Of a stretch of DNA of 64,000 bases, positions 44,585 through 55,929 are shown piece by piece. The notes below the pieces were generated by a model that was given only the letters and a program-made list of their open reading frames with translations, had not been told where the DNA came from and did no database searches. Every line of letters starts with the position of its first letter. The first letter of the stretch is position 1. Source of the DNA: Candidatus Kryptobacter tengchongensis (GTDB taxonomy: Bacteria; Bacteroidota; Ignavibacteria; Kryptoniales; Kryptoniaceae). A program made the translations under genes and the position numbers. The DNA lies in contig FAON01000007.1 of the NCBI GenBank assembly GCA_001485605.1, positions 62,001-126,000 on the forward strand, in the 5' to 3' direction.

Positions 44585-46696
44585 ATGCCAATAATGGCTA
44601 AAATGAGAGATAATTTACCCGCAATTCTTTTGTCACTCGTAATCCTTTTCCTTCTCACCATTGTCCTTGATTGGGGAATGGATATAACAGGGAGACATCA
44701 CAGGGAAGGCGCTTATCGTGAACCCATAGGTAAAGTTAACGGCGAGGAAATATCCTATCAAGAGTTCAACCAAGCGCTTGAATTTGAAATTGAAAATTAT
44801 AAGCAAAGAACAGGAAACGATCCTGATGATTTCATGCTTGAACAATTAAGAAATCAGGTCTGGGAACAAATCGTCACCAGAAAACTAATTGAACAGGAGA
44901 TAAAAAAACTTGGGATAACAGTAACAGACGAAGAAATAAGCGACTGGGTTTTAAATTCACCTGAGACGCTTCCTGAACCAGTGAAGCGAAATTTTGTTGA
45001 TTCAACCGGAAACATAGATAGAACCCTGCTTGAGCGAGCCCTGAAATCAACAACGCCACAAGCAAGACAATTTTGGATTGAGGTTGAGAAATTTTTGAAA
45101 GCGCAAAAATTAACAGAGAAACTTCAAAGTCGTCTTCTTGCAAGCATTCGTGTAAGTGATGGTGAGATAAAAGAAAGATTTGAAAAACAAAACACAAGAT
45201 ACGAAATAAAATATATCTCGCTTGACCCGAATAAATTTGCAAAAGAGATAACCGAACCAAACGATGACGAAATCAGAGAATATTACAAAATCCATCAAGA
45301 TGAATTCAGAATCCAAGAAACAAGAAGATTAAAGTATGTCGTCTTTTCAGATGCGCCTTCCTCGGAAGATTCCGCATCTGTTTTAAGAGAACTTGAAAAC
45401 TTCAAACAACAAGCGCTCCAAGGGGCTGATTTCGTTGAACTCGTAAAAAATTACTCTGAAATTCCCTACTCTGATGTATTTTTCAAACATGGTGAGCTCT
45501 TACCTGAAATTGAAAACGAGGTCTGGGATAAAGAAGTCAATGAGATAGTCGGACCGTTGAAATTAAGCGATGGATTCCATCTCATTAAAATCCTTGATGA
45601 GCGCAAAGGCTCCGATACATTTGTGAGAGCAAGTCATATTCTCGTCCCAGTGTCTCGGGACACAGCGGAATCATATAAACTTGCCAAAGAAATTCTTGCC
45701 CTTGCGAAAAAAGGCGAAGATTTTGCAAAGCTTGCTGGGACATTTTCAGTTGATCAAGCAACAGCCCGAAAAGGTGGGGACCTCGGATGGTTCGGGAGAG
45801 GAAGAATGGTAAAAGAATTTGAAGAAGCCTGCTTCAAAGCAAAACCAGGTGAAATAGTCGGTCCTGTAAGAACACAATACGGACTTCACATTATCAAGGT
45901 TGTAGCAAAAGATAATCGTGAGCTTAAAATCGCAGATTTAAAATTAAGTGTGAGGGCAAGCTCTGAAACAATAGAATCTCAAAGAAAGCGAGCTCAGGAT
46001 TTCAGTCACACAGTTAGCGGGAAAAATTTTGTTCAAGAAGCTTCAGCGCTTGGACTTGACATCAAAACAACCCCACCTTTCACAAAAGATTCACCCATCC
46101 CTGGAATCGGACTCAATAAGACAATTTCTGACTGGGCATTCTCAAACAAGATCGGAAGCGTTAGTCCCGTTTTCAAAATCAAAGGTGGTTTTGCAGTCTT
46201 TACAATAACAGAAATCAAAGAAGCTGGAATAAGACCGCTTGAAGAAGTTAGAGAAGCCATCAAAGTTAGAATAAGGCGAGAAAAACTTAAAAATAAAGCC
46301 TTTGATTATCTTGCAGACTTAAGAAAGAAACTTAATGAAAATGAAGGGCTTGATGGTATAACAAAATTTGATTCAACGATTGAGGTGAAAACAGCATCTG
46401 GTTTTACACTCTCGGGTGGAATCCCAGGAATTGGCTCTGACGAAAATGTCCTTGGCAAACTTCTTGACATGAAACCAAACCAAATCTCACAACCGATAAA
46501 GGGTAATTCATTTGTCTACATCATTCAGCTCGTAAACAAAACACCTTTTGATTCCTCCGCATACAAATCTCAATATGAAACACTCAAGGAACAAATTTAC
46601 AACGAGAAAAGAAACACTCTCTTTTTCATTTGGCTTGATAACCTAAAGAAAAATGCGAAAATAGTTGACAACCGTTCTTTGTATTTTGAGCAATGA
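44585..46696 (+). CDS. PpiD/SurA-like periplasmic peptidyl-prolyl isomerase
   Basis: A 703-residue membrane-anchored folding factor. One N-terminal membrane helix (~14-32) is followed by a SurA-type helical domain (~45-215), two parvulin domains (~235-335, divergent, and ~340-440 with [19 protein letters not shown] and YGLHIIKV), and a C-terminal region. It should help outer-membrane and secreted proteins fold after translocation. An ATG three codons downstream (44594) is also possible. The layout matches PpiD, though exact orthology is not certain. Confidence 0.88.
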   Translation: MPIMAKMRDNLPAILLSLVILFLLTIVLDWGMDITGRHHREGAYREPIGKVNGEEISYQEFNQALEFEIENYKQRTGNDPDDFMLEQLRNQVWEQIVTRKLIEQEIKKLGITVTDEEISDWVLNSPETLPEPVKRNFVDSTGNIDRTLLERALKSTTPQARQFWIEVEKFLKAQKLTEKLQSRLLASIRVSDGEIKERFEKQNTRYEIKYISLDPNKFAKEITEPNDDEIREYYKIHQDEFRIQETRRLKYVVFSDAPSSEDSASVLRELENFKQQALQGADFVELVKNYSEIPYSDVFFKHGELLPEIENEVWDKEVNEIVGPLKLSDGFHLIKILDERKGSDTFVRASHILVPVSRDTAESYKLAKEILALAKKGEDFAKLAGTFSVDQATARKGGDLGWFGRGRMVKEFEEACFKAKPGEIVGPVRTQYGLHIIKVVAKDNRELKIADLKLSVRASSETIESQRKRAQDFSHTVSGKNFVQEASALGLDIKTTPPFTKDSPIPGIGLNKTISDWAFSNKIGSVSPVFKIKGGFAVFTITEIKEAGIRPLEEVREAIKVRIRREKLKNKAFDYLADLRKKLNENEGLDGITKFDSTIEVKTASGFTLSGGIPGIGSDENVLGKLLDMKPNQISQPIKGNSFVYIIQLVNKTPFDSSAYKSQYETLKEQIYNEKRNTLFFIWLDNLKKNAKIVDNRSLYFEQ

Positions 46697-46741
46697 TTTG
46701 ACAGATAAGACATAAAAACGAATGTTTTTAATAAATTTGTC

Positions 46742-47452
46742 ATGTATCTCAAATATGCAAAAATTTTAATTTTGATAATCCCACTGCTTACAAACATCTC
46801 AGCTACACAATCAAAAAAAGCTGTCTCATTAAATTTTAACTACATTCTCTCGGCTTTCGTTTATCCAAATGTTATCTCAAGCGACAGAGGGATACGTGAG
46901 CTTTCAACCGAGGTTAATGGTTGGGTTGGAATCTCGGGTGATTTTAGATACGAATTTAAAGACGGATATTTAGTTGGATTTTCAATAGAAGCGGTTGATA
47001 AAAAAATTGACGATCACTTAACACGAAGAATATCAAACCAGATTTTAAAAATTCCCGTTGAAGATAGATTTAGAATTTACATTGGAGAATTAAGTTTATT
47101 TTTCGTTGCACCCTTTAGCTCACAGAGATGGAACATCTACATTGGTGGTGGAGCTGGGGCTTACATGGGGAAATTTACAAAGTCAATCGCAAATGTCAAT
47201 AGTGAAATTCAAAAATCACCTGTAAACATTGGAATCCAAGTTATGTCGGGAGTTATATATAATTTCTCTGATAAATTTGGAGCGAGGCTGGAACTGAAAT
47301 TCCGTGATCCAATTATTGAAGTTGAAAGCAAATTCACAGACAATCGGATAAATTATAACGGCTATATCATTCAAATTGACCCTGCGCCTTTCAGACAGCG
47401 CATTAATTTTGACACGATGACCTTCACGCTTGGAATAACTTATTCATTTTAA
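46742..47452 (+). CDS. Hypothetical outer-membrane beta-barrel protein
   Basis: A 236-residue protein with a signal peptide (ILIIPLLTNISATQ) and a strand-rich mature part ending FTLGITYSF, the pattern of small outer-membrane barrels. The stretch WNIYIGGGAGAYMGKF is typical of OmpA/OmpW-like strands. I cannot name the family. It follows the PpiD-like gene by 45 bases and may share its transcript. Confidence 0.75.
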   Translation: MYLKYAKILILIIPLLTNISATQSKKAVSLNFNYILSAFVYPNVISSDRGIRELSTEVNGWVGISGDFRYEFKDGYLVGFSIEAVDKKIDDHLTRRISNQILKIPVEDRFRIYIGELSLFFVAPFSSQRWNIYIGGGAGAYMGKFTKSIANVNSEIQKSPVNIGIQVMSGVIYNFSDKFGARLELKFRDPIIEVESKFTDNRINYNGYIIQIDPAPFRQRINFDTMTFTLGITYSF

Positions 47453-47473
47453 AAACTTAACAAACCTATAAAA

Positions 47474-47665
47474 ATGACCACATACGCCGAACAAAAAAAG
47501 ATGATTGAGGAACTTCAAAGAATCTCCTACCGATTAAAAGGAAAAGATAAGTATGACTTTGAAATGTTTTTAAAAAGACATAAAGATGACGAAGACCTTG
47601 ACTCACTTTCAATGAAACGACTTCGGGAGATATACGAAAAGTATGTTATAAAGAAAGAAAGATGA
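47474..47665 (+). CDS. Small charged helical protein, 63 aa
   Basis: A 63-residue, highly charged protein predicted to be fully helical (MIEELQRISYRLKGKDKYDF). It has no family that I recognise. It lies 21 bases after the barrel gene and 3 before the next small gene, in a tight operon, which supports it being real. Confidence 0.65.
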   Translation: MTTYAEQKKMIEELQRISYRLKGKDKYDFEMFLKRHKDDEDLDSLSMKRLREIYEKYVIKKER

Positions 47666-47668
47666 AAG

Positions 47669-47923
47669 ATGGTTGGTTTAATTGGGATTGCAGTTATCGT
47701 CTTGATAGTCATATTTGCGATCTTTTATGGATACGGTTTAATTTTGAAACAAGAGAGGAGTTCCAACCCATTCAATTTAAAGGTCAAGTGCACCCTTTGC
47801 GGACGATTTTTTGATAAAGAAAACCTCGTTGAAAGAGCCATCGGAATTGAAAAACTCTACTACTTCTGTGGCGATTGCATCAAAAGTTTATATACAGAGC
47901 ACTTGAATAAAAAACAAAATTAA
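47669..47923 (+). CDS. Small membrane protein with zinc-ribbon motif, 84 aa
   Basis: An 84-residue protein with one N-terminal membrane helix (GIAVIVLIVIFAIFYGYGLIL) and a cytoplasmic zinc ribbon made of CTLC and CGDC pairs about 28 residues apart. The role is unknown; such layouts can regulate membrane complexes. It is tightly packed between two small genes. Confidence 0.7.
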   Translation: MVGLIGIAVIVLIVIFAIFYGYGLILKQERSSNPFNLKVKCTLCGRFFDKENLVERAIGIEKLYYFCGDCIKSLYTEHLNKKQN

Positions 47924-47932
47924 ATCTTTAAA

Positions 47933-48244
47933 ATGCTTCTTTGTGAATTTAGCATGACTCCAATAGGTCAAGGCGAAAGCGTCAGCAAATTTGTCGCAAG
48001 ATGCCTTGACATAGTTGATAAAAGCGGACTTGAATACAGATTAACCCCAATGGGAACGATAATTGAAGGCGAATGGGACGATGTATTCAACACAATTAAG
48101 AAATGCTTTGAAGCACTAAAAGTAGATTGCAACAGAATATCAATCACAATCAAAGTGGACTACAGAAAGGGCAGATCTGGAGCACTTGAAAGCAAAGTTA
48201 AAAGCGTTGAAGAAAAACTCGGACGAAGCTTGAAAAAGGGTTAA
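47933..48244 (+). CDS. MTH1187/YkoF-type thiamine-binding family protein
   Basis: A 103-residue member of the DUF77 (Thiamine_BP) family: LCEFSMTPIGQGESVSKFVARCLDIV, YRLTPMGTIIEGEWDDVF and the ending VEEKLGRSLKKG are characteristic. The ferredoxin-like fold binds thiamine or a related pyrimidine in studied members; the metabolic role is unclear. Its end overlaps the convergent DUF3098 gene by 4 bases. No TPP riboswitch was seen. Confidence 0.9.
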   Translation: MLLCEFSMTPIGQGESVSKFVARCLDIVDKSGLEYRLTPMGTIIEGEWDDVFNTIKKCFEALKVDCNRISITIKVDYRKGRSGALESKVKSVEEKLGRSLKKG

Positions 48245-48486
48245 CCTTTCTCGTTTTTGAATTTCTTCAAAATTCCAAATGGTATAATCAAAACATAAGC
48301 AATAAACAAAATAATTGGAGCAAGTGTAACAGCGACAAAATCATCAACATCACCGATTGCCATAAGATAAAACCCGATAAAAATTAAAACAATGCCGAAA
48401 ATAAGGAATAAGAAATTTTTCTTTGAAAAAGAAAGTTCATGCTTTTGAAAAATTCCTCTCGCTCTCTTCTCTTTTGGCTTTGCCAT
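48241..48486 (-). CDS. DUF3098-type membrane protein
   Basis: An 81-residue protein with two membrane helices (~24-43 and ~52-71). The segment TLAPIILFIAYVLIIPFGIL is typical of DUF3098, a family largely limited to Bacteroidota and relatives. Function unknown, sometimes found near cell-division genes. It lies alone on the minus strand. Confidence 0.8.
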   Translation of the reverse strand: MAKPKEKRARGIFQKHELSFSKKNFLFLIFGIVLIFIGFYLMAIGDVDDFVAVTLAPIILFIAYVLIIPFGILKKFKNEKG

Positions 48487-48547
48487 CAGTGTTAAGGTTT
48501 TATTTTTGACTTTTAAAAGATAAAAAAATAAATCAAGTTTTACAAAT

Positions 48548-49066
48548 ATGAGAGTAAAATTTTTACTTCCTCTTTTCCTGCTATTCTACTCTTGTGACCA
48601 CGGATTAAAACCACCAGAACAATATGAAGAGCCAGGATTTGGCGGAACTGTTTATTTTAAAGGAACATGGCCTGATAGCGTTTATGATTTAAGAGTTGTC
48701 GCTTTCAGAAATTACCCACCACAAAACATAATAAGTGAAGTTATTGAAGGCAAAGCAAAATTTAGCCAATCATTGCCAGTTAAAGTTGATTCTGTGAAAT
48801 ACGAAGTCTCCGCCGACACTGGTAAATGGGAATATGTCGTTGTTGCCCTCCAATACGGCTCAAATATCTTCTCAGACTGGAAAGCAATCGGCGTTTACGA
48901 CACAACCCAAAACGACACAATCCCGACGCCGATTTATATTCCCTTTGGCAAGTTTCTCCGTGGAATTAATATAACATGTGATTTTAACAATCCCCCACCA
49001 CAGCCATTTAAGTTTTCTGAAATAATTGGGCTTTTGATTACAAAACAAAATGAGTCTTCAAAATGA
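48548..49066 (+). CDS. Hypothetical lipoprotein next to a TonB receptor
   Basis: A 172-residue lipoprotein: the signal ends LLFYSC, followed by DHGLKPPEQYEEPGFGG. The mature part is strand-rich and resembles surface-exposed lipoproteins that accompany TonB receptors, but I do not recognise the family. Its stop overlaps the receptor start (ATGA), so they are coupled and likely act together in uptake of one nutrient. Confidence 0.8.
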   Translation: MRVKFLLPLFLLFYSCDHGLKPPEQYEEPGFGGTVYFKGTWPDSVYDLRVVAFRNYPPQNIISEVIEGKAKFSQSLPVKVDSVKYEVSADTGKWEYVVVALQYGSNIFSDWKAIGVYDTTQNDTIPTPIYIPFGKFLRGINITCDFNNPPPQPFKFSEIIGLLITKQNESSK

Positions 49067-51204
49067 AGATTTTTATTTTTTTATTTTTAATAACTTCACA
49101 CATATTTTGCCAGCAACAGAAAGGCGCTTTAACTGGAACAGTAATTGACGCAGAGACAAAACAACCAATCTTTGGAGTAAACATCATAATTGAAAATACA
49201 TTTCTCGGAGCAGCAACAAATCCAAGTGGGAAATTTTTAATCAGGAATATACCCCCAGGGAAATACATGATTAAATTATCTGCAATAGGATATGAAATTC
49301 AAAAATTTGAAGTTGAAATTTTACCTATGCAAGAGACAAACATAACTGTTGAATTAAAACCAACCACATATACAGTTGAACCAGTTGTTGTAACAGCGAC
49401 AAGAAGAGAACAAATTTTAAGCGAAATCCCCGTTAGCACACATGTCGTTGAATCACAATTGATCTCACATAGAAATAACCTTCAAATTGATGATATACTT
49501 CGTTATGTCCCCGGGGTTAATATGATTCAGTATCAAGTTAACATTCGTGGTTCAAGTGGATACAGTCGTGGAACTGGTTCAAGGGTTTTGCTTCTTTTTG
49601 ATGGGATGCCATTTTTGACTGGTGATGCCGGGGAAATTATATGGGAAGCTATACCAGTCTGGCAAATTGACAGGATTGAGATAGTAAAAGGGGCTGGTTC
49701 GGCTCTCTACGGTTCAAACGCAATAGGAGGAGTGATAAATGTTATAACGAAAGAAACAATGCCAAAACGAGCATTTCGCTTCAGAACTTATTTTGGAATG
49801 TATGATAAACCATATTACCCAGAGTGGAACTGGAGCCAAAGAAATAGATTTTACTACGGTGGCTTTGCCTCTTTAAACTTTTCAACCAACAATACTTCCT
49901 CTTTAATCCATATACAAAGAAGCATTGATGAGGGATATAAACAAAATCAAAACTATCACAGGTGGAACTTATTCACAAAATTGAAATATAATTTTTCCCC
50001 ATTTTCAAATTTAAATTTCATTTTCAACTACCTTCGCCAGAAAAATGAGACATTCTTTTATTGGAAGAATCTGCGCAATGCCCTTAGACCAAGGGATGAA
50101 GATGTCGGAGCAATGGTAAATTCAGAAAGGTTTATTACATTTGCACAGTATAAAAGAATTTTAAGCGCTCGTCTTTTTTATATCGCTCGTTTGGGTTTTT
50201 TCAGAAATAAATGGAATGATAACGCAACTCCTCAAAACAGAAGCACCGCAGGTTTCATAAATTCCGAAGCCCAAGTCAACTATCAACCTGACGACAAAAA
50301 CTACTTAATTGCTGGCATAGATTTAACTTATAACAATGTCAAATCATCCCTATTTGGAAAGAGAAACTCACACTCCATTGCAATATATTTTCAGGATGAA
50401 ATCAAATTTTCCGAAAATCTTTCAATTTCCGTTGGTGTGAGAAATGATTTATATAAACTTGATTCTTTAAAATACACTGGACAAATAAATCCAAAGTTTA
50501 GTGCGATTTATAAGATTAATCGGTCATTTAACATCAGGACATCTGTTGGAACAGGTTTCAGAGCTCCTGCCATAAGCGAAGCATTCACAAGTACAACAGC
50601 AGCTGGTGTAACCGTAAAACCAAATCCATCTCTAAAACCAGAACGAGCAATATCTTTTGAAGTTGGATCAAGGTTAACCCTGCCTTATATTGCGATTGAT
50701 TTATCAACATTTTGGAATCACTACTGGAATCTGATTGAGCCTGTATTTGACATAGATGGGAAAATTATATTTAAAAATGTAACTGAAGCGAGAATACAGG
50801 GCGCAGAAGTTGGTGTTAATTTTTCAGCTGTAAGTTTTATAAACTTTTCCCTTGGCTACACTTACCTTTTCCCTTGGGATTTAAGTGAGGATGCGATTTT
50901 AAAATACCGACCAAAGCACATTTTCTATGCAAATACAAATGTAAATTATAAATTTTTATTTGCTGGCTTGGATTTTAGGTTCATCAGCAAATATGAAAGG
51001 ATAGACCAGCTTTTGAAGGTTATCGTCCCCGATGCCGAAGAGAGAGTTCCAGTCTATGTCGTTGATGCAAGATTTGGGATAGAGTTAAAAAAGTTAAAAG
51101 TATTCGCAAATGTAAATAACATTTTACAATATAACTATGTGGAGATAGTCGGAAACCTTGCCCCGATAAGAAATTTTAACCTATCAATTGAATATGAGAT
51201 TTGA
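49063..51204 (+). CDS. TonB-dependent outer-membrane receptor
   Basis: A 713-residue receptor. After the signal peptide comes a carboxypeptidase-regulatory-like domain (~20-105: GTVIDAETKQPIFGVNIIIE), a plug (~115-230: ILRYVPGVNMI, VNIRGSSGYS, ALYGSNAIGGVINVIT) and a ~480-residue barrel ending NFNLSIEYEI. It imports a siderophore, cofactor or sugar with energy from TonB. The plug looks like the colicin I/BtuB branch, but the ligand is not predictable. A terminator follows directly. Confidence 0.93.
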   Translation: MKIFIFLFLITSHIFCQQQKGALTGTVIDAETKQPIFGVNIIIENTFLGAATNPSGKFLIRNIPPGKYMIKLSAIGYEIQKFEVEILPMQETNITVELKPTTYTVEPVVVTATRREQILSEIPVSTHVVESQLISHRNNLQIDDILRYVPGVNMIQYQVNIRGSSGYSRGTGSRVLLLFDGMPFLTGDAGEIIWEAIPVWQIDRIEIVKGAGSALYGSNAIGGVINVITKETMPKRAFRFRTYFGMYDKPYYPEWNWSQRNRFYYGGFASLNFSTNNTSSLIHIQRSIDEGYKQNQNYHRWNLFTKLKYNFSPFSNLNFIFNYLRQKNETFFYWKNLRNALRPRDEDVGAMVNSERFITFAQYKRILSARLFYIARLGFFRNKWNDNATPQNRSTAGFINSEAQVNYQPDDKNYLIAGIDLTYNNVKSSLFGKRNSHSIAIYFQDEIKFSENLSISVGVRNDLYKLDSLKYTGQINPKFSAIYKINRSFNIRTSVGTGFRAPAISEAFTSTTAAGVTVKPNPSLKPERAISFEVGSRLTLPYIAIDLSTFWNHYWNLIEPVFDIDGKIIFKNVTEARIQGAEVGVNFSAVSFINFSLGYTYLFPWDLSEDAILKYRPKHIFYANTNVNYKFLFAGLDFRFISKYERIDQLLKVIVPDAEERVPVYVVDARFGIELKKLKVFANVNNILQYNYVEIVGNLAPIRNFNLSIEYEI

Positions 51205-51216
51205 AAATAAAAAAAT

Positions 51217-51240
51217 TGGGGGCGACTTGCCCCCATTTTT
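51217..51240. terminator. Bidirectional Rho-independent terminator
   Basis: 7-bp stem TGGGGGC/GCCCCCA with GACTT loop, A run before and T run after. It separates the convergent TonB-receptor and clpB genes. Confidence 0.9.
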
Positions 51241-51245
51241 TAAAT

Positions 51246-53909
51246 TCAAACGACTTCAACCTCTTCAATTTTCTTAATGAAAACCGGTTTTCCATAAAAA
51301 TCCACATCAACGACAACGACATCTCCATTCATAAATTCACCAGCAAGTATTTTTTCAGCAAGCGGATCAAGTATATGTTTTTGTATCATCCTTCTCAAAG
51401 GTCTTGCACCAAATGTTGGGTCATAACCAATATCAGCAAGCCATATTTTCGCTTTATCTGTAAGTTCAATCTTCATATTATTTTTCTCAAGGCGCTTGTT
51501 GACCTGCTTGATTTGTAAATCAACTATCTTGAGTATATCATTTTTCGTTAATGGTTTGAAGAAGATTATTTCATCAATCCTGTTTAAAAATTCAGGTCTT
51601 ATCGTTTGTCTTAAAAGTTGCATCACCTCATTCCTTATCTCTTCCATAATTTTATCTTTGTTCTCTTCGTTCATCTTTAACATTTTTTCGTGTATTATGT
51701 GCGAACCGATGTTTGATGTCATGATTATAATCGTATTTTTGAAGTTAACAACATGACCTTTGCTATCCGTTAAACGTCCATCATCAAGAACCTGAAGCAA
51801 GATGTTGAATACCTCTGGGTGTGCTTTTTCAATTTCATCAAGTAAAACAACTGAATAAGGTTTTCTTCTCACAGCTTCTGTTAATTGTCCACCCTCTTCA
51901 TAGCCAACATACCCAGGAGGCGCACCAATCAATCTTGATACGGAAAATCTTTCCATATATTCGGACATATCAATTCTGATCATCGCATTTTCATCGTTGA
52001 AGAGAAGCTCGGCAAGGGCTTTTGCCAATTCAGTTTTTCCAACCCCTGTGCTCCCGATAAACAGAAACGAACCAATTGGTCTTCTCTCGTCTTGAAGTCC
52101 AGCTCTTGCCCTGCGTATCGCGTTGCTTACAGCCTTGACCGCTTCTTCTTGATCAACTATTCTCTCATGTAATCTCTCCTCCATATGTAAAAGTTTTGTC
52201 CTCTCACTTTCAAGCATTTTCTGAACCGGTATACCCGTCCAGCGAGAAACAATTTCAGCAATATCTTCAGCATCAACCTCTTCTTTAAGCATTCTCAAAT
52301 CCTTTTGAACTTCTGCAAGTTTTTGAGTTGTTTCCTTTAGCCTCATCTCAAGCGAATGTATAACCCCGTACCTTAACTCTGCAACTCTTGCATAATCACC
52401 TTCACGTTCTGCTTTCTCAGCCTCAATCTTAGCCTTTTCAATTTCTTCTTTCATCTCACGAATTGATTTGATAAGTTCCTTTTCTGTTTGCCAGTGAGCT
52501 TTTAAACGATCTCTTTCCTCACGTAAGGAGGCAAGTTCATGTTCTATATCCTCAAGCTTTCTCTGCGTTGCTTTCTTATCAACATCGGTTGCATAATTTG
52601 AAGTCAATTCACGCTTAACAGCCTCACGTTCAATTTCAAGCTGTTTGATCTTTCTTTCAATTTCATCAAGTTCCTCAGGCATTGAATCAATTTCAATTCT
52701 CAATTTTGAAGCAGCTTCATCTATTAAATCAATTGCTTTATCAGGTAAATATCTATCCGTGATATATCTATGACTCAGCTGAGCTGCTGCAACGATCGCT
52801 GCATCGGTAATTCTAACGCCGTGATGAACCTCATATTTTTCTTTTAAACCGCGCAAAATTGAGATTGTATCCTCAACGGACGGTTCTTCAACAAGAATCG
52901 GTTGAAATCTCCTTTCAAGTGCTGGATCTTTTTCAATATGTTTTCTATATTCGTCAATCGTTGTCGCACCAATTGCATGAAGCTCTCCACGGGCAAGAGC
53001 GGGCTTCAACATATTTGCTGCATCAACCGCTCCCTCAGCTGCCCCAGCTCCAACTATCGTATGAAGCTCGTCAATGAAAAGAATAATTTCGCCGTTTGAT
53101 TCTTGAATCTCACGCAAAACCGCCTTTAACCTATCTTCAAACTCTCCACGATACTTTGTCCCGGCTATCAAAGCACCAATATCAAGCGCAAAAATTCGCT
53201 TGTTCTTTAATGTTTCCGGAACATCACCCTGAACAATTCTGTGAGCGATGCCTTCAACAATTGCGGTTTTGCCAACACCTGGCTCACCAATTAAAACAGG
53301 ATTGTTTTTCGTCCTTCTTGAAAGAACTTGCATAACACGACGAATTTCCTCATCCCTCCCGATAACTGGATCAAGTTTCCCAAGCCGAGCAAGCTCTGTT
53401 AAATCACGACCGTATTTTTGAAGTGCTTGATATTTATCTTCTGGATTCTGGTCTATCACCCTCTGCGAACCACGAATTTCACGCATAACCTTTAGAATCG
53501 TATCTTTCGTAATACCCTGCTCTGAAAGGATGCGACCAGCGTCGTTGTTTTTATTTTCTGAAAGGGCAATCAATAAATGTTCAACACTTATATATTCATC
53601 CCTCAACTGATTTGCTTCCTTTAAAGCATCATCAAAAATTTTCATCAAACCCTGTGAAATATATTGATTCCCAAGCCCAGCTCCTTGAACCTGAGGGAAT
53701 CTGCTAATTGACTGATTTAACCTGCTTTTTATGTAAGGTATATTCCCGCCGATCTTTTTTATAATTGAATTCACAAGCCCTGTCTCATCATCTATCAAAG
53801 CAAGAAGAAGATGCTCAGGTTCAATAGCTTGATGACTTCTTTCAGCTGCGATTTGCATCGCTTTCTGAATTGCATCTTGAGATTTTATCGTGAATTTATT
53901 CCAATTCAT
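51246..53909 (-). CDS. clpB: ClpB protein disaggregase
   Basis: An 887-residue ClpB, the Hsp100 ATPase that rescues aggregated proteins with DnaK. The N domain (~1-150), first AAA module (Walker [14 protein letters not shown]), long middle coiled coil (~410-530) and second AAA module ([16 protein letters not shown]) are in order; the family pore and Walker B sequences are present. The ATG at 53909, nine bases after AGGGAGGTG, is preferred over the GTG inside that site. It lies just downstream of dnaK behind a terminator. Confidence 0.96.
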   Translation of the reverse strand: MNWNKFTIKSQDAIQKAMQIAAERSHQAIEPEHLLLALIDDETGLVNSIIKKIGGNIPYIKSRLNQSISRFPQVQGAGLGNQYISQGLMKIFDDALKEANQLRDEYISVEHLLIALSENKNNDAGRILSEQGITKDTILKVMREIRGSQRVIDQNPEDKYQALQKYGRDLTELARLGKLDPVIGRDEEIRRVMQVLSRRTKNNPVLIGEPGVGKTAIVEGIAHRIVQGDVPETLKNKRIFALDIGALIAGTKYRGEFEDRLKAVLREIQESNGEIILFIDELHTIVGAGAAEGAVDAANMLKPALARGELHAIGATTIDEYRKHIEKDPALERRFQPILVEEPSVEDTISILRGLKEKYEVHHGVRITDAAIVAAAQLSHRYITDRYLPDKAIDLIDEAASKLRIEIDSMPEELDEIERKIKQLEIEREAVKRELTSNYATDVDKKATQRKLEDIEHELASLREERDRLKAHWQTEKELIKSIREMKEEIEKAKIEAEKAEREGDYARVAELRYGVIHSLEMRLKETTQKLAEVQKDLRMLKEEVDAEDIAEIVSRWTGIPVQKMLESERTKLLHMEERLHERIVDQEEAVKAVSNAIRRARAGLQDERRPIGSFLFIGSTGVGKTELAKALAELLFNDENAMIRIDMSEYMERFSVSRLIGAPPGYVGYEEGGQLTEAVRRKPYSVVLLDEIEKAHPEVFNILLQVLDDGRLTDSKGHVVNFKNTIIIMTSNIGSHIIHEKMLKMNEENKDKIMEEIRNEVMQLLRQTIRPEFLNRIDEIIFFKPLTKNDILKIVDLQIKQVNKRLEKNNMKIELTDKAKIWLADIGYDPTFGARPLRRMIQKHILDPLAEKILAGEFMNGDVVVVDVDFYGKPVFIKKIEEVEVV

Positions 53910-53943
53910 ACCAGCTATCACCTCCCTAATTTAATTTTTGACA

Positions 53944-53972
53944 AAAAAGGCGAGGTTTTTAAACCTCGCCTT
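53944..53972 (-). terminator. dnaK Rho-independent terminator
   Basis: A long stem AAGGCGAGGTTT/AAACCTCGCCTT (53947-53972) with TTTTTTGT on the minus strand after it. It ends dnaK. clpB begins right behind it, so clpB either has its own promoter or depends on read-through. Confidence 0.9.
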
Positions 53973-54000
53973 GTGAAAAAGCATTTCTCAACCCATGATT

Positions 54001-55929
54001 TTAATTTTTATCTTTCTTATCCTTATCATCAACTATCTCATAATCCGCATCTTTAACATCCTTCTTTGTCTCCGACTCTTGAGAACCACCACTTGCATAA
54101 CCAGTTCCGTAACCTGTTCCTGATGTTGCATGTTGATAGAGATAGTTTGAAGCTTCATTCCAAGCCCTTGTTAAGTCATCAATCCCAGCTCGTATATCAG
54201 CAATAGGTGCTCCTGTTTTTATCATATCTTCAAGCTTGTTCGCCTTCATTTCAACCTTGCTCCTCAAATCAGATGGAAGTTTATCTCCAATTTCACGGAG
54301 CTGTTTGCGAGTTGTGTAAACAAGATTGTCAGCTTGATTTCTAAGTTCAGCCTCTTCACGTTTTCTTCTATCTTCTTCGGCGTGCTCTTGCGCTTCACGT
54401 TTCATCCTTTCAATTTCTTCTTTAGTCAATCCACTTGACGCAGTTATCCTTATGCTTTGTTCTCTACCCGTTGCCTTATCTTTTGCGGTAACATGAAGAA
54501 TTCCATTAGCATCAATATCAAAAGTAACTTCAATCTGTGGAACACCTCTTGGTGCTGGTGGTATGCCATCAAGTATGAACCTTCCGAGCGTCCTATTATC
54601 TTTAGCCATAGGTCTTTCTCCCTGCAAGACATGTATCTCAACTGATGTCTGATTATCAGCTGCAGTTGTAAATATCTCCGTTTTTCTCGTTGGGATCGTT
54701 GTATTAGCAGGTATCAAAACGGTCATAACTCCGCCAAGCGTCTCAACCCCAAGCGAAAGTGGTGTCACATCAAGCAAGAGAATATCTTTTTCTTCTCCAG
54801 CGAGAACAGCTGCTTGAATAGCTGCACCAATTGCAACCGCTTCATCTGGGTTAACACTCTTATTCGGTTCTTTTCTGAAGAACTCACGAACAATTTGCTG
54901 AACTTTTGGTATTCTCGTTGAACCACCAACAAGAATCACTTCGTCAATATCATCAACTGTTAATTTTGCTCTTCTCAAAGCTTCTTCACACGGTGGTATA
55001 AGTTTTTGCAACAGGTCATCTATCAGCGACTCAAATTTTGCTCTCGTCAGCGTCATTTGTAAATGCTTTGGTCCAGTATTTGTAGCGGTGATAAATGGAA
55101 GATTGATTTCTGTTTCAAGTCGGCTTGAAAGCTCTATTTTCGCTCTTTCAGCAGCTTCCTTCAACCTTTGCAATGCTATCGGATCCTTGCGCAAATCCAC
55201 ACCTTCCTGCCTCAAAAATTCCTCTGCTATCCAATCAATTATCCTCTGATCAAAATCATCCCCACCAAGGTGAGTATCTCCACTTGTTCCTTTAACTTCA
55301 AAAACGCCTTCACCAATTTCAAGAATTGATATATCAAAAGTTCCACCACCAAGATCAAAAACAGCAATTTTCATCTGTTTGCCCTTTTTATCAAGACCAA
55401 AAGCAAGTGAGGCAGCAGTAGGTTCATTAATTATTCTCCTTACATTCAAGCCCGCAATTTCACCTGCTTCCTTTGTCGCCTGACGCTGTGCATCGTTAAA
55501 GTAAGCTGGAACAGTTATAACCGCATCGGTTATCTTCTCACCAAGATAAGCCTCAGCATCTTGTTTCAACTTTTGTAAAATCATCGCTGAAATTTCAGGC
55601 GGTGAATAAACCCTATCCCCTATTTGAACCCTTGCTGTATTATTCGGACCACGAACAACTTTATATGGAACTCTTCTTGCCTCCTCAATTACTTCATCAT
55701 AAAACCTCCCCATAAATCTTTTTATTGAATAAATCGTATTCTCTGGGTTTGTGATCGCCTGTCTCTTTGCTGGATGTCCAACTAATCTCTCCCCCGTCTT
55801 CGTAAATGCAACAACAGATGGAAGAGTCCTCGGTCCTTCTGATGTTGGTATTACAACTACATCATTTCCCATCTTTACAGCAACCACAGAGTTCGTTGTT
55901 CCAAGATCAATTCCAACAATTTTTCCCAT
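54001..55929 (-). CDS. dnaK: Chaperone DnaK (Hsp70)
   Basis: A 642-residue DnaK. The ATPase domain has the Hsp70 signatures [28 protein letters not shown] and [15 protein letters not shown]; the substrate domain starts near [13 protein letters not shown], and the lid ends with the acidic tail [12 protein letters not shown]. It folds nascent and stressed proteins with DnaJ and GrpE (not in the window) and works with ClpB. GAGGTGA is a good ribosome-binding site. No CIRCE element was seen upstream. Confidence 0.97.
   Translation of the reverse strand: MGKIVGIDLGTTNSVVAVKMGNDVVVIPTSEGPRTLPSVVAFTKTGERLVGHPAKRQAITNPENTIYSIKRFMGRFYDEVIEEARRVPYKVVRGPNNTARVQIGDRVYSPPEISAMILQKLKQDAEAYLGEKITDAVITVPAYFNDAQRQATKEAGEIAGLNVRRIINEPTAASLAFGLDKKGKQMKIAVFDLGGGTFDISILEIGEGVFEVKGTSGDTHLGGDDFDQRIIDWIAEEFLRQEGVDLRKDPIALQRLKEAAERAKIELSSRLETEINLPFITATNTGPKHLQMTLTRAKFESLIDDLLQKLIPPCEEALRRAKLTVDDIDEVILVGGSTRIPKVQQIVREFFRKEPNKSVNPDEAVAIGAAIQAAVLAGEEKDILLLDVTPLSLGVETLGGVMTVLIPANTTIPTRKTEIFTTAADNQTSVEIHVLQGERPMAKDNRTLGRFILDGIPPAPRGVPQIEVTFDIDANGILHVTAKDKATGREQSIRITASSGLTKEEIERMKREAQEHAEEDRRKREEAELRNQADNLVYTTRKQLREIGDKLPSDLRSKVEMKANKLEDMIKTGAPIADIRAGIDDLTRAWNEASNYLYQHATSGTGYGTGYASGGSQESETKKDVKDADYEIVDDKDKKDKN

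Noticed and set aside
45645-45665. Palindrome GTGTCTCGGGACAC as a regulatory site
   Set aside because: It is inside the parvulin domain of the PpiD-like gene, with no sign of an internal promoter.
46700-46741. Terminator after the PpiD-like gene
   Set aside because: The only inverted repeat (AAAAAC/GTTTTT) is all A/T apart from one pair, too weak to call.
47880-47932. TPP riboswitch before the thiamine-binding protein
   Set aside because: The gap to the previous gene is only 9 bases, far too short, and no thi-box sequence is seen.
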